Below, piece by piece: positions 1 through 12,349 of a DNA stretch of 64,000 nt (the first letter of the stretch is position 1; the number at the start of each line of letters is the position of its first letter). The notes under the pieces are model-generated. The model saw only the letters and a program-made list of their open reading frames with translations, made no database searches and was not told the origin of the DNA. The DNA is from Chaetoderma sp. LZ-2023a (Eukaryota; Mollusca; Caudofoveata; Chaetodermatida; Chaetodermatidae): positions 99,828,164 to 99,892,163 of the forward strand of contig CM067370.1 in the NCBI GenBank assembly GCA_034401795.1, given 5' to 3'. The position numbers were made by a program, and so were the translations under genes.

Positions 1-1560
1 CAACGATGATGAGCCCTTGCACCCGTTCTCAGGAGACCCCAGGCCATTACTAATGTGAATCTGGACTTGATGGCATGAGCAATGAACTATTCAAATATGC
101 AATTGACATTATCTCAAAACAGATCACGCACCTAATTAATTCAGCTTTTATGCACCACGTTCCCATCGACGCTGTAGACCAAGGCACCCTTATCGCACAA
201 CCCAAGTCCAAGAAGCCACCTGAGCCTCCAGCCAATCTGCGGCCCATTGTGCTCTTCAACAGCATACTGAAAACCCTATCCAATGTTATTCTATGCCGCA
301 TCCAAGACAAGATCGATTACTTCACCAGATCATGTCAAAGTGGCTTCAAACGTGGACGCAGCTGCGCAGACTGTGTATGGGCTCAACGCATACTTGTGTA
401 GGTAGTCATGTCCAAACACTGGGACTTCCACAAAATAGGCATTGACATGTCACGAGCCTTCGACACAATTAGACGCTCAAAGATCCTAGATGTACTATGC
501 CAGGCCAGCTACAATGAAGATGAGCTACGACTAGTGAGACTACTGCTTGCAGACACCAAGCTGAGAGTATGAGTCAAGTCAGTGAAGTCTGTAGAGTTTG
601 AAACATCAATTGGCTCCCCACATGGAGATATTGAAATGTGTGCCGGAAAGTTCCACAACCACCCCCCCCCCCCCCGCCCCCACCAGTGTCAATACTGGGC
701 ATGCCGCTAGAGATGGAATATGCCGACGATGTGGACTTCATAGACGAGGAAAAGAAACGTCTTGACGAACTTCTCCCAATAGCTGCAAGCAAACTAAAAA
801 CGGAGAATCTCTTTATGAATAAATCCAAAACAGAGTTCACCCACATATACCTATCGACAAAGTATGAAACTACAGAAAATGACGACCAACTTCGTGGCGG
901 CGAACCATGGAGGAAAGGTAGAATCCTGGGCTCACTGCTTTGCAGTACTGCTGACATTTCTGCACGCTGCGCCATGGGGAACATAGCTTTTCAGTCCTTC
1001 TGGAAGCTATGGATTCGTGGATCAAAGCTGCCCTTGATAAAGAGGCTACGTTTATGCAATGCAACCTACGTATCCTTGATGCTGTATAACAGTAAAAGCT
1101 GGGCACCTCCAAAGGCAGCTCTAGACAAACTCGATGCCTGCTACCGCAAACACCTACGCACCATCACTGGACACTGATGGCCAGACAGCATCATTTTCAA
1201 CGATGCACTATACAAGATGTGTAATACGTCGCTGCTGTCTGTAAAAGTCGCCCAGTAAAGATGGTCCATGTTTGGCCATGTGCTAAGGATGCCAGAAGAG
1301 ACACCAGCACAGAGAGCCTTGGAATTCGCCCTACTCGGAGCCAGCAAATACAAAGCCAGGAGATGACGTCATTGCATAAAGCTGCTAAGCGTGCTACGAG
1401 GTGACCTCAAGAAAGCATGACTCGATACACTCAAGTCAAGAATGGACCTGAGGAAGCTAAGGATTTCTGCTGAGGACAAGACACAGTGGGCAAAAGCGAA
1501 GAAGGACTGATTGCAGATGTAGGATGTTTCTACTACGACAGTCTTAGAATACAGTAATCA
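1..1560 (+). pseudogene. Non-LTR retrotransposon remnant, copy A (reverse transcriptase)
   Basis: A broken LINE polyprotein runs off the left edge. Positions 75-401 encode an RT finger segment (NLRPIVLFNSILKTLSNVI, then SGFKRGRSCADCVWAQRI). Positions 440-570 continue in another frame with a DMSRAFDTI block, the usual place of the first catalytic aspartate. Positions 717-735 carry EYADDVDF, the YADD catalytic box. Positions 890-1540 encode the downstream region (MGNIAFQSFWKLWIRG, LRTITGH, FGHVLRMPEETPAQRALEF). The frames are split by stops and by a C-run at 660-676 just before the YADD segment. The 3' end, near 1558, has cagtaatcatac, shared with copies at 25250 and 51820. No endonuclease domain is visible. 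The element is inactive. Confidence 0.85.
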
Positions 1561-2279
1561 TACAAAAGAATGCAATGGATGAAAGATTTACTCACCTTTG
1601 GACAGCAACAAATGCAAACTATTTTGAATACAATTTGTAACAACAAACGCAAACTTTCGCAACGACAAACGCAAACTATTTGTTAGTTCATAACAACGAA
1701 TGCAAACTATTGCATTTCTAAAGGTCAAACGCATTTCATGATGGTGTCTATCCGGAATCCAAGCATGGTTGGTTAGGCCTATATGAAATACTGGTTGTGT
1801 TATCACTGAATGAATTTAGATGCTATGCGGTTGTATATAAAAATGGGGCTGAGAATTGACTGTTTCAATACGGGATTGTTTAGGAACAATCGTAGCTATT
1901 TAAGTAGTCAATGCTCGGCAACATACAGCAATAAGGATAATTTTGAGAACTTTATGACTGGAAATATCTTGAATAGAGGCAGTGGTTAAATGACCGATTT
2001 TCTAGTATGATCGAGCTTTGTCGTGTGCTGCTGACTCATGTGCTGTGTGGGCTACGGATTTTCGAGTGACTAGATCTGCAGTACGTGCTAGGTCAGAGAT
2101 CACTGAATGATGAGGTTCTGTGGTGCTGTGACCGTCATATTACCAAAGACAAACCTAAATAGACAAACCATGTATGAGTGAATCCTGGGGATTCAGGTAG
2201 AAGTCCGTGGCCGAGCTGTAAAGCTAAACAATAACATGAAATTATGCTTAGAATCACAACATCATGACGTCAGTGTGGT
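1561..2279. other. No gene recognised
   Basis: I see no coding feature here. Positions 1600-1740 hold an irregular series of the motif caacRaaYgcaaact spaced about 20-35 bases apart, a degenerate short repeat. Confidence 0.4.
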
Positions 2280-2830
2280 GCAATATCAACAAGATGTTGT
2301 TCAAAACGGTTCCAGCGAGAACTAGTTAGAACTAGTCGAACGCCCGCATCTTCAAGAAAGTTTGTATGGATCCTATTGGGCGAGCAATGAGGCGTGACCA
2401 ATCAGAATCCGAACTACCTCTTTTGCTCCTGTTGTGTGACGATGGTCTTGAACATCCTCTTGCATTATATAAGTCGCAGTCAACAGTACTGCGAGATCAC
2501 TCTACAACTCCGTTGATCCTGAGATCAGTGTACGTATTCGTATGCATCCGCTCAGTATTTTGAATAGATAATCTTTGCAAGTCTTAAGTTACCAATTGAT
2601 AATTGATATTCGAGTTTGTATAAGTAAAGTTAGAATTAATTTACAGTCTGCAATACGACTCATTTGTCTTAGTTTATTATATCAGTTATTAGTGTAAAAT
2701 AAAACATATTCGTTAAATCTACAATCAGAGCGTTAGTTCAATCTGTGATTAGAGAAAGACTTCCGAATCGAAGGAATCTTCAGTAGTCAGATAAAGGCCA
2801 GTACATCCGCAAAATCAGGTTTGTATCACA
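2280..2830 (+). promoter_or_regulatory. Promoter-like segment, possible solo LTR
   Basis: The stretch has the order expected of an LTR or promoter: a CCAAT box (gaccaatcag, near 2396), a TATA box (attatataag, near 2464), and an AATAAA about 230 bases further on (near 2698). I could not find a matching second LTR, a primer-binding site or a target duplication, so an LTR origin is only a guess. It lies just upstream of a LINE fragment. Confidence 0.25.
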
Positions 2831-2964
2831 ACAGCGATCTTTTAATCCGAGAATCGGACGTCGAAATTCTCAACGTGTCCTCCAGCTCTGGAAGCTTAAG
2901 CGTGCACAAAGGACACATTCACGGCAGTGCATTCCACAGCCTGTATTCACAGTTGAATGGAAAA

Positions 2965-3480
2965 GACGCTTCCATAACCTACAGGTTTATCTATGATGAT
3001 TTTCTCAGAAATAATATGGAATATAAATGGCTTAGAACTGTTAAAATATATTCTTGAAGATGTTGGAATAGGTCTCCTCTGGGAAACACAGACCTACCAA
3101 ACCACTCAAAGCCAGCACGTATAATATCTGCAAACCAGAGCACACACTATAACACTATGGGTTTCTGAAAAACCACCCTGATTAATATAAATAGAAAAAT
3201 ATTTGCCAAATTTCGAACTAGCAATCATCAATGACTAACCAATTGAGATGGGAAGAAGTGAAGGCTTAGACAGGAAAATTGCATTATATACTCTATGTGG
3301 CAAGGACAGCCTCGGCAATGAATACAACTACCTATCTTTATGCGACTTTTTCGAGGTGGACAAAATCCTTTCTTCAGAAATATTCCTGTACTCGACCAAA
3401 TTATCATAAATTTAGCGAACTGCTTACCAGTCTTAACAAAACTATGCCTGTTCATTCGGATAATTCTTAAACAATTTGAG
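2965..3480 (+). pseudogene. LINE C-terminal fragment (CCHC-like end of RT protein)
   Basis: Three frames together show a C-terminal LINE segment. Positions 2995-3057 read NNMEYKWLRTVK and continue past a frame change as DVGIGLLWETQT-like sequence. Near 3210-3240 comes the FRTSNH...PIEMGR block typical of many invertebrate LINEs. From 3280 the CGKDSLGNEY and FFEVD motifs match the zinc-knuckle-like C-x2-C...H region of the same elements. Related sequence occurs at 35005-35301 (LRTSNRHLPVEKGRW). Several frameshifts make it a dead copy. Confidence 0.7.
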
Positions 3481-3773
3481 TAATTTTACATTTTCTCCTT
3501 TCGCCTCTCCCATCTCCCCCCCCCTCCACGCCCTCACAATGATGAGCTGTTGCGCTTGGTTTAAATATCATCGCAATTATAGTGGTGTAAGATATGTATA
3601 TTCGCATTAAGAGTACTAACATCTTCTGTATCAGAATGGAAGTTTAAGTTTTCAAAAGCATACTGGGTAAACTATCCAGCTTTAATATTTGATGGAATGA
3701 AAACCCCCATCCACTAGTTCATTTTCAGACACTTGAATAGAAGCAGTAGGGACATATGATAACGTTGGGCATC

Positions 3774-4740
3774 CTAGTAACTTACACAATTTCCCAAACA
3801 GTTAATGACGGTTATCAGCTTCCTACTGCGTGGTTCCTTTAGAATATGCAAGACAGTGCCGACGTGCTTTGGCATTGGGTGCTTTATAATATTTCCCATG
3901 GCATCTTGGGCTAGATTTAGTACCGTTTCTTGATTCACACTATAAAGGGTTGCTCGTTCATTAGAATCAAGTTCCTCATTACAATCGGTCACTAACCATG
4001 CTAAGTGATTATACAAATCTTTAGGTATATGTGATGTGTCTTCATACGATCTATCTATCGCAATGCTTTCTGATAGTTCCAATGTTTTCACATGCGACTT
4101 AATCTGTGTCCTTCCGCCCTTTAGCTGCCTAATATGAAGCTAGTGTTAAGTTCATAGTGGAAGCACTGACATTGTCATCACCATCATCAGAAAGTGGCAA
4201 GAGCTGACATTTGCCTAATTTTGCTTATAATGTTAGGATTTGCTCACACACATCCTTAACAGTTAAAGTGGAAGTGCACACTAAACTTGATGCTCGTTTT
4301 GGTGGAACTATTTGAATGTCTGAACCAAAGTGTGTCAACATATGTTTTCGAAGGCGTTTTGTTTGATAGCAATGGGCCGTTGCTTACTAAAATGAATAAC
4401 TTGTAACCCGTAGTATCACGTTCCTTTCCACCAAGAAAACAAGTTGTTTTAAAATCAGACGCATTTCTACCATAGCGAGAAAACTGTGCTTCATGATCAA
4501 TAATCCTTGATTGCTTTTCACTACTCAACAAATCTAAATGTGCGTGCATGCGTGCGTGCGTGCGTGCGTGCGTGCGTGTGAGTGTGCGTGTGTGTGTGCG
4601 TGTGCGTGTGCGTGTGAGTGTGTGTGCCAAACCCTGCAACATCTTCCAGTAATATTAATTTGAAAATATGGAACCGCTTTCCTGCGTGTTTGTGCTGAAA
4701 TTGAGATACAGGGAATTCATTGATGAAAGGGCTAAGCAAA
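3774..4740 (-). pseudogene. GCDTTSA-family element, N-terminal fragment
   Basis: The best piece is 3774-4091 (105 residues), reading PKDLYNHLAWLVTD and then SRKLITVINCLGNCVSY. The S/R-x-L-I...LG-x-x-(V/A)SY pattern matches the segment S-R-V-I-I-D...LSASYDQV at 19500-19560. Upstream on the minus strand, 4240-4500, another frame reads HMLTHFGSDIQIVPPK, an N-terminal segment I associate with the same type of gene. The copy is cut by frameshifts and by a GCGT repeat at 4541. It corresponds to a part mostly missing from the longer copy at 16222-19655. The family assignment rests on motif resemblance only. Confidence 0.5.
4541..4622. repeat. (GCGT)n / GT-rich microsatellite
   Basis: Tandem GCGT units pass into GTGT/GCGT mixtures. 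It creates spurious HTHT/ARTHART reading frames on the minus strand. Confidence 0.95.
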
Positions 4741-4871
4741 CCACCAGTCTTTAGTTATTATTTTCTGATCAGTGATAGTGTCCATAATAGATAGGGTAGA
4801 CGTTACAATAGAAACGAGAGTTTTGAGTTATTATGAGTCGTGAGCCCCACCATACGACAGACACAACCAAA

Positions 4872-4969
4872 CTAAGGCTGTGTTCTCACTAGAGAGTTAA
4901 TCAGGAATAACGCCATAATTCAGTATGTCGTTATTCCTGATTAAGTCTTTAGTGAGAACCCGGCCTTAG
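4872..4969. mobile_element. 98-bp foldback element
   Basis: Two 41-bp arms (4872-4912 and 4929-4969) are inverted copies with about four mismatches around a 16-base loop. The ends read CTAAGGC...GCCTTAG. Such a hairpin is typical of a small non-autonomous DNA element (MITE). No target duplication is clear. Confidence 0.7.
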
Positions 4970-5262
4970 AGACAAATTCCTAGACTACACAGGCCCTCAA
5001 CTTGTGCAAAAATGATTTTGGTGGAGCTATATTTTGCTTGACAGTTGAATTATATTTACAATTAAATTTGGACTGAAAAATTCTCAATTTTGTCACGTCT
5101 TTACCTTTTTTACATTTCTCTTCTACTAGTCAAACTTTATCTTACAATGTTATATTGGTGACATCGGCGCGATTACACTGACGATCATGTATCTGTATAT
5201 CCTAGAGCCAGTGCGTCGTCAATGACAGGGTTCATAGAACTAATGCTTGACAATAATAAATA
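4970..5262. other. No gene recognised
   Basis: AT-rich unique-looking sequence with no supported gene. Confidence 0.3.
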
Positions 5263-5264
5263 AC

Positions 5265-5281
5265 TACTGCTGCTGCTGCTG

Positions 5282-5371
<90 letters not shown>

Positions 5372-5372
5372 T

Positions 5373-5431
<59 letters not shown>

Positions 5432-5450
5432 TAATAATAATAATAATAGT
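5265..5450. repeat. (CTG)n-(CTA)n-(ATA)n compound microsatellite
   Basis: CTG units to about 5327 change into CTA units to about 5430 and then ATA units. It yields poly-Ser, poly-Tyr, poly-Val and poly-Cys reading frames with no coding meaning. Confidence 0.97.
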
Positions 5451-5728
5451 AATATAGCCTTTTCTCACACATGTATTAAATAAATATGTATACTCTGTAT
5501 CCTCATCTGTCACATTGTGACTTGAGTGTAAATAAATAAGATTGAAACTTGAAACATGGTAGGGATCTGACCGGTCTGGAAATTCAGCAAATTTATTGCT
5601 AAGCGAGCATTGGAATTAGTACATGACGTCTTACTTACACCAAGGGGATGAATTACTGAGCTAATATCAAAACACAGTACCATGTTCGCGTGGCACTTGT
5701 CTGATCACACTCATGTGTAAACAACACG

Positions 5729-6011
5729 GCGCCGACTTACCTGTCAGATCTCATACAGCCCTGTGCTCCAGGTCGCGTTCTCCGGTCACAAAACAAAAGA
5801 AATCTTAAAGTTCCGAAAGCAAAACTGGTAACATATGGACAGAAGACTTTCTCCTTCACCGCTGCTTCTGAATGGAACAATCTCCCTTTAGATATCAAAA
5901 CATGTCATACTCTACAGTCTTTCAAATCAAGTCTCAAAACATTTCTATTCCGTAGATCTTCAAGCGCTTAGAGCATGCTATTGCATGGAGTTTTGCGCTA
6001 CATAAATGTAC

Positions 6012-6082
<71 letters not shown>
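5729..6082 (+). pseudogene. LINE 3' end (CR1/L2-like), intact C-terminus with (ATT)n tail
   Basis: An uninterrupted 80-codon frame ends with TAG at 5969-5971. It reads APTYLSDLIQP, GRVLRS, YGQKTFSFTAASEWNNLPL and FKSSLKTFLF. This is the usual C-terminus of CR1/L2-clade LINE reverse-transcriptase proteins (YLSDLL...RSF..AAP..WN.LP..IR...SFK..LK..LF). A short 3' UTR follows and ends in (ATT)n at 6008-6082, a typical microsatellite tail for this clade. The copy is 5'-truncated, with coding identity lost upstream of about 5700. The clean frame suggests a fairly young insertion. Confidence 0.85.
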
Positions 6083-6085
<3 letters not shown>

Positions 6086-6617
6086 AATAATATATGTCAG
6101 TTATTTAAATATAATTATCACGTAAAATATGCATAAACTAATGAAAATATACAATGTAAATGATTAATAGTGCCTGCTTCGTGGATATCTGTGATTGTCC
6201 TACACTAATTGGATTAATATCCAGACAGAATCCAAAACAGACAACCACACGCTGGTATAGTCGACTAGTGTTTTGCTGGTACCCGTCGCCTTTTAAAATC
6301 CAATGGCAGGCATTGCAAATTATTTCGGATGTAAATCGATATAACATCCTGGTGAATATATTGCCTTGAATTCATGAAAAAACTCTGTCAACTTTACTTC
6401 GAAGCAGTGTTCCAATCGATTATATATTTATTTGACCGACGATATATAACAATCATCCTCCTTCGCTACGAATACTATGTCAGTGGCGACAGGGTGGGAT
6501 GATCTACTGTGTTAGTTGTGAGATTCATCGATTGTCGCCTAAAAGGAATGAAAGGCTATCGTACAAATTTCTTTTACTAACGCTTTTTAGTTGTGACTCG
6601 CAATTAGCGTAAATCAA

Positions 6618-7371
6618 AATTTCCATTTGTTCAGGTACAGATACAGATACGGATACAGCGGACATCAAAATAAGCCTATATACCAGGATTGTTTGAAAGG
6701 GATATCCTCAAAATGTATGTATTTTAACTTAGCGTGATCGCGCAAAATGCCATGCATACATACGCCCACTCATATCGCTCCGCTGTACGTGGCCGTACTT
6801 GCAGACCTTTGCTATCTTGCTATGTGAAGCAACATTAGGCCTGTTTTATAAATCGAACTTTTTGTCGCACCGCGCTAGCTAATGACGACTGGTTGATTTC
6901 TATAGTGGACTCTGTCATTTTTAGCAAATTTAGCTGGCATGGCACAAGAGAAGTCCGACTTCTAAATCGGGCCTTATACTGGTGGGCTTCCCTCCGCTAA
7001 TCAGACTTCATTTATTAAATTTTGTAAACAACGTACCTGTATCATCATAAGCATCATCGTCCCATTGCACGGTCTCGCCCTCCGGCTTCGCTCCCGTATC
7101 GAATACCGTACTTGCGTGATTTTGATATTTGCGCTAAGTTTAACGAAACGTCGTAAATATAAATGAGCTGTTGGTCACAGCCAATGAAATTGCTCGACAA
7201 AATATAAATGAAGTCCCATTGGCGGAGGGCAGCCCACAAGTGTAATGTTACTTCACATAGCAAGAGATCGCAGGTCTGCAAGTAGGGCGAGATATGAGTC
7301 GGCGTATGTTAGTACGTTGCATAAGCATCCGTTTCCGATCATACCCGTATCAGTACCCGTACAAATGGAAA
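6618..7371. mobile_element. ~750-bp long-inverted-repeat element
   Basis: The ends are inverted copies: tttccatttgt near 6620 and acaaatggaaa near 7361, followed inward by GATAC-rich segments. The match continues inward in patches. Positions 6755-6840 (catacgcccactcatat, tacttgcagacc, tatgtgaag) match 7245-7315 in reverse, and 6979-7025 matches 7165-7225. The left arm carries about 130 extra bases. No transposase is present, so this is a non-autonomous foldback element. Confidence 0.65.
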
Positions 7372-7447
7372 TGTAAGCTTAACCCTTTAATGACTAAATT
7401 TCTTCGAAAAATTAAATTATTTACTTGTTGAATGTTCATTTACAGGC

Positions 7448-7593
<146 letters not shown>

Positions 7594-7616
7594 GCTCAGG
7601 AAGTCTCGCCAAAACA

Positions 7617-7618
<2 letters not shown>

Positions 7619-7701
<83 letters not shown>
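7619..7701. repeat. (AT)n microsatellite
   Basis: About 41 uninterrupted AT units lying only 26 bases after the TAG array. Confidence 0.97.
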
Positions 7702-7706
<5 letters not shown>

Positions 7707-8123
7707 TACATTAATGGCTTTTCTGTACTAGTGTGGGTTGTCACAACTAACCCGTTGCTCCGAAATATGAATAATTTTTTTAATACTCTATATTATTCTT
7801 AAAATATAGGGTCAATCTATTTTTTATATACTGCATATATATTACACTAATTTTGTATACACACATTCCAACCCGGTCACCCATATTTGTTATTATTTAT
7901 TGCTCTCTCTGGAAACCAGAGTACGCGTAAGCCTGCGAGTTTACCAATTTAGGAAAGTATTATATCTTTACGGAACAATCCAATTGGAATGAACTCAGAA
8001 AATCCAAAATATGCCTCGACAGTTCGCTGACTTCAGACAAAATATTATACCCTCTAACCCACCCACCCCCCCCCCCACCCCCACCCCACCCCTTAACCAA
8101 CGAATCTCAAAACATTTCAAAGG
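7702..8123. other. No gene recognised; C-rich run
   Basis: Mostly AT-rich sequence. A C/CA-rich low-complexity run lies at 8059-8093. No gene is supported. Confidence 0.35.
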
Positions 8124-8131
8124 CTACACGC

Positions 8132-9375
8132 TAGGCTTGCACGATTATCCGATATTCTTTTTTTTCCAGCCACGATTTTTTACGATGTGATTTTAAAAAA
8201 ATCGAAATATCGCCAAAATTTTACTGTCATGTATTCTGTCTATTTGTAGCATAGGTGTCTATTACAGCAAGCTGTTCAATTTATTTCCAAACCAACATCT
8301 CTGAGAAAGGGGTGGGATTATACTTTAAAAGACGACATTAATACGAAAATTCAACGCAATTTACCGGTATAATTTCTTGCTGCCTTACTGTATACCTCAA
8401 AACCATGATCGCGGGAGTGAAATTATTACGTGAGAAGCAATAAATATTGCCTGTTTTGTAATAAGCATGGTTTATAAAATCGAAATTAGTCAAAAATTTG
8501 ACATTAAATGACGTCGCGGGAATAACTAAATCACGTGATATTGCTTGCTCTCCTGTTTTTGGAGGAGAGAGGTGGTGCGTTCACAAATGTGATAGCTAAA
8601 CGAGATGGTATACACGCTTTAGCAAGCATGGCGATCTATCCTAGACGTTTCTGAAGGCTAACTATTATTAGTAAAATATATAACTCACGTGATATTGCTC
8701 GCTCTCCTGGTTTTGGAGGCGAGGGTGGTGCGTTCACAAATGTGATAGCTAAATGAGATGATATACACGCTTTAGCGAGCAAGGTGAACTATCCGAGATG
8801 TTTCTGAATGCTAACTATTATTATTAACCGGGTACTCGGTAAATTCGGAGCAGATCTAAACATTAGATGTCTATGTATCTAAAGTACATTCCGAATATCA
8901 CGTGATTTGTATATTTTTACAAAGACGAGATGAAATGCCAAATTTTAGTATTCATTTTCATGTAATAAACGATGAATTTAACAGAGTACACAATATTTAG
9001 GTTGTCCAATATAATAATTTCACTCCCGCAATGATGGATTACATTAAGCCAATGGGTAAGGCGGCAAGAAATTATTAATTGTGTCCTATTTTCGTGTTAT
9101 TAACGATCGGTCTTAGTTTAAGCATCTTGGCGACTGGATTTCAATTTTTTTTTTAATTTACCAATTAGAAGTCATCCGGCTAAATCTGATATGCAAACTC
9201 GGAGCAAAACCGATACGGCTACATAACCCACACCATGCAGTCCAACTCAACCCAAGACCAATTCACCCTGTGAATTCATATACCTTTAAAATAGGCTGTA
9301 TGATATATCGAAATATCGCGATTTTTTCACCACGATATATCGCGATACCGCCTAGGACAATATCGTGCAAGCCTA
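8132..9375. mobile_element. Non-autonomous hAT-type DNA transposon
   Basis: The element starts TAGGCTTGCACGAT and ends ATCGTGCAAGCCTA, a 14-bp terminal inverted repeat. It is flanked by a perfect 8-bp direct duplication CTACACGC (8124-8131 and 9376-9383). An 8-bp duplication with TAG-type ends is the hAT signature. Subterminal regions are also inverted: GCGGGAGTGAAATTATTA near 8413 pairs with TAATTTCACTCCCGC near 9015, and TAATTTCTTGCTGCC near 8370 pairs with the reverse copy near 9060. A 154-bp direct duplication sits inside (TCACGTGATATTGC at 8531 and 8685). No transposase is encoded. Confidence 0.88.
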
Positions 9376-9383
9376 CTACACGC

Positions 9384-10459
9384 CAGGAGGACAAAACACA
9401 CAAATATACTGCGACATCAATAACTTGCATAATATTAAATGATATTTTGTCTACAATTTCTCTGCTAAACGGCGATAAATTCCAGCGTCAGGTTTGTGCT
9501 TGCATTTTTAATGTTTGGATCTATAATTTGCATCTTCTTCTTTGATGTTAAAATGCTAGTATTGTATATATATCCCCAAATTAGGCCTGTATGTTATTGC
9601 TGGCAGAAATAAAATATATTTTAGCTTAATTTGTTACGTACCTGTACGCGTCGCGTACCACCATGGCCGTATGTTTTGAGTAGAGGCTTAGTGGCTGTTG
9701 CCTACTTAAATGTCCACGCAGATGGACGCTATACCGGCATATAGCCCACAGGTTGCGCGCGCATGCATTGACATTATCAGAACTACATATTAAATCGACC
9801 GTGTTTGTGTCAAGGTGTGCTTAGGGGTATATATATTTATAGTCTTTTAAATTATCCATTTTTTAATGAATTCACAATGTCTCAATTCCATAGCAACCAA
9901 ACGTACATCTAGGCTGTTGAATACTCTCATCGATTGAGGCAGCAACATTTCGCAGCCAAATTTGTTTTAACATAGCATTTCGTACATTAAAGCGAATTTG
10001 ACGCTTTGTGTCTGTGGCGTTGAAAACGTTAAACATAGTATGATTTATGGACAATTTACGAAAATTAACGTCGCTGGCAGTTATTGCTCATATTAAGAAT
10101 TAAATTTCAATAAAAACTGGTAAAAATAAGTGTTTTATCTTATTTTATGACTTAACCATGTCGATAGAGTGTCGGTAGCTGCGGGTTAAACGTGAAAAAT
10201 AGGTCACACTGACCTACCTTTGCTACGCTGCTTACTGTGACCATACAATATATGCTTGTAGGCTACCTCGTTTGATTAATGTATACGAAAAACTCTTGAA
10301 ATGACATCCCGAAATAAGCTTTTATAGCTGGCTGACACGGACCCTCCAATTTGGGTTAGCTTCCTCTCTTGGGATCCCAGAGAGCTGTGATAACTGGACA
10401 CCTTCCTACGCCTATGCTAAGGGCATATGCCATTCTTGTGACACCATCGGCCCCTTACT
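9384..10459. other. No gene recognised
   Basis: About 1 kb of AT-rich sequence with only short chance frames. I see no splice-bounded exon, transposon end or RNA gene in it. Confidence 0.35.
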
Positions 10460-10692
10460 AATGGACCTTTCAACTGTATCCATCCATCATATGACGTCAT
10501 AATCAACTACGTTACCTGTAGAATGAGATCATAATGAATGACGTCATTAATGACGTAGTTAAGTACTCACGAACGCATATTTGAAGACGGACTATGCGTT
10601 GTTGTACGAATTGTAGGCCTATGTCTTTATTTAATAAATATTGTGTTGAATATTTTGAAACTAATTTGACTGGGCGCTGTTGCTGCTATCTT
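10460..10692 (-). mobile_element. Family A palindromic element, truncated
   Basis: Reverse-oriented copy starting at the AATGGACCTTTC terminus. It contains ATGACGTCAT octamers near 10493 and 10543, the tttatttaataaa motif near 10626, and the first palindrome arm (ttgaatattttgaaac near 10647). It breaks off about 40 bases into the palindrome. Confidence 0.75.
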
Positions 10693-10902
10693 TATTATGT
10701 ATGCATACAGGCGTTACTAGCTGGAGCTACGACGTCACGGTCTCGCGGAGGATTAACCATCTGCCATCGGGAAAATGCCGGCATGGCCGCTTATTGAGCT
10801 GTACTACCACCCCGCACCCCCACCCCACCCCTAAAAATAAGGAGGCAGGTTTCCCTATATCTCCATAAGACTGCTGCAGCCGTGTGTATTGGAGCAGACA
10901 TC

Positions 10903-11293
10903 TAAAGGGAAAAACTGACAGGACGCGGGCGTTAGTGCATCAGATTTCAAACATATGATATTAATAGAAACAAACACTAACGCGTGCGTCAGGCTGGAGT
11001 CAGGCGGGCGGGCAGCACGCGGGCGTTTGGAATCGCTCACAGAACGATTTTTTTTACAAGTATCGCTTGCTGCCGCGAGGGGGAATTCCCATTTCTCACA
11101 TGGTCACAAAAGGATGTTCCAGAATTTGTAGAAGAATGTTCTGACGATTACGTGATAATGACGTGCTTTTATCCGATTTGCTGCATGCCAGACGCATTCA
11201 GTGTGTTTTAATTTTCCGCTTGACGCCCACGTGTTGCTTGACGCATGCGTGACGCCCGCGTGACTCCCGCGTCCTGTCTATTCTTCCCTTTAA
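10903..11293. mobile_element. 391-bp inverted-repeat element (CTAAAGGG ends)
   Basis: The ends match as inverted copies for about 25 bases: left taaagggaaaaactgacagg, right reverse complement taaagggaagaatagacagg. Both continue into ACGCGGG. Inside are further GACGC/ACGCGG motifs in both orientations, making the interior locally GC-rich. It codes for nothing convincing and is most simply a MITE. Confidence 0.65.
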
Positions 11294-12349
11294 GCTGCGG
11301 TCAGGTCGAGCTACGATGACCCGCGCTGCTCTAGAACTGTCGGCAACTGACTAGAAAATGTGCGCTCATGTCGCTTACGATACGATTACTACCAACCATC
11401 GGCAACTACCGGCGCTACCCGTTTCGAAATTGTACGTGCGCTCATGTCATCTGGAAACGCAGCATGAATTAACAGGGCAGGTAATTCTTTTGAAATGACC
11501 TTTCATATTTGCATTATATGTCTTTGTGGGCAAAAATGTGTACAGGCCTATTGCATCCCATTTATCCAAGAAATCAGATAATCTGTCCTGCGTCCTGTCT
11601 CAAACACACATGTGATAAAGAAAAAAAGATGGTTTCCATTCCTATGGTAATTATGTATTTTCCTTGTGTTACTTGCTTTAAATTGTAGATCATGTCTTTT
11701 GCTAATACGTAGCCTAATAATCACGGGTGGTTGAGGTTAATAAACTACCCGCATGTATAAAATCTTTAAAAAATAACTAGAAAAAAGCGTGTACGAGACG
11801 TTCCGGAACGTTCCACAAATTGTATATACATTTTCAATTTTATGTAGGTTTAGATATAGATTTATATAGATTTAAATTTTTTAGAGTGGGCGCCCTACTG
11901 AAACACAGCAGAGCAGTGAATTGAAAAATAATGATATCAAGAGTTACCATAGAATACGCCTCTCAACTTTAATCAAGTTACATTTCTTATTAACAGAGGA
12001 GTAGCGAGTTTAAAATTTAAGGGTGTGGCGCCGTGGCGTACTAATAACAAGCCGGGAAGTGAATCAAAAATCGGGCTCCGTACAGATGTGGGTACATATC
12101 CCTAGAATAGGTGCAAGTTTCAGAGAGATTGGATAAAGACTGAATGAGGAGTACTAAAACAACAAGAACATGACCAACCTTTAGAGATCCATTCCGGATC
12201 TAAAAATTATCTACTAAAATATTTTGATTTTCCTTACAGAGATAGTAAATATAATATTATGCGAAAAGACTTCACATTCAAACTATGTCGATAAAAGTCA
12301 ACCACTTAGTGACGCCATTTTATAGTAGCATCAGCTGATGTTACTCATG
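11294..12349. other. No gene recognised
   Basis: About 1 kb without a supported gene. A short site at 11797-11814 is described separately. Confidence 0.35.
11797..11814. promoter_or_regulatory. Heat-shock-element-like motif
   Basis: The sequence GACGTTCCGGAACGTTCC contains TTC-nn-GAA-nn-TTC, the three-unit pattern bound by heat-shock factor. No gene start is seen beside it, so it may be chance. Confidence 0.25.

Noticed and set aside
5185-5513. Poly-Ser, poly-Val/Ala and poly-Tyr frames
   Set aside because: All come from the CTG/CTA/ATA microsatellite.
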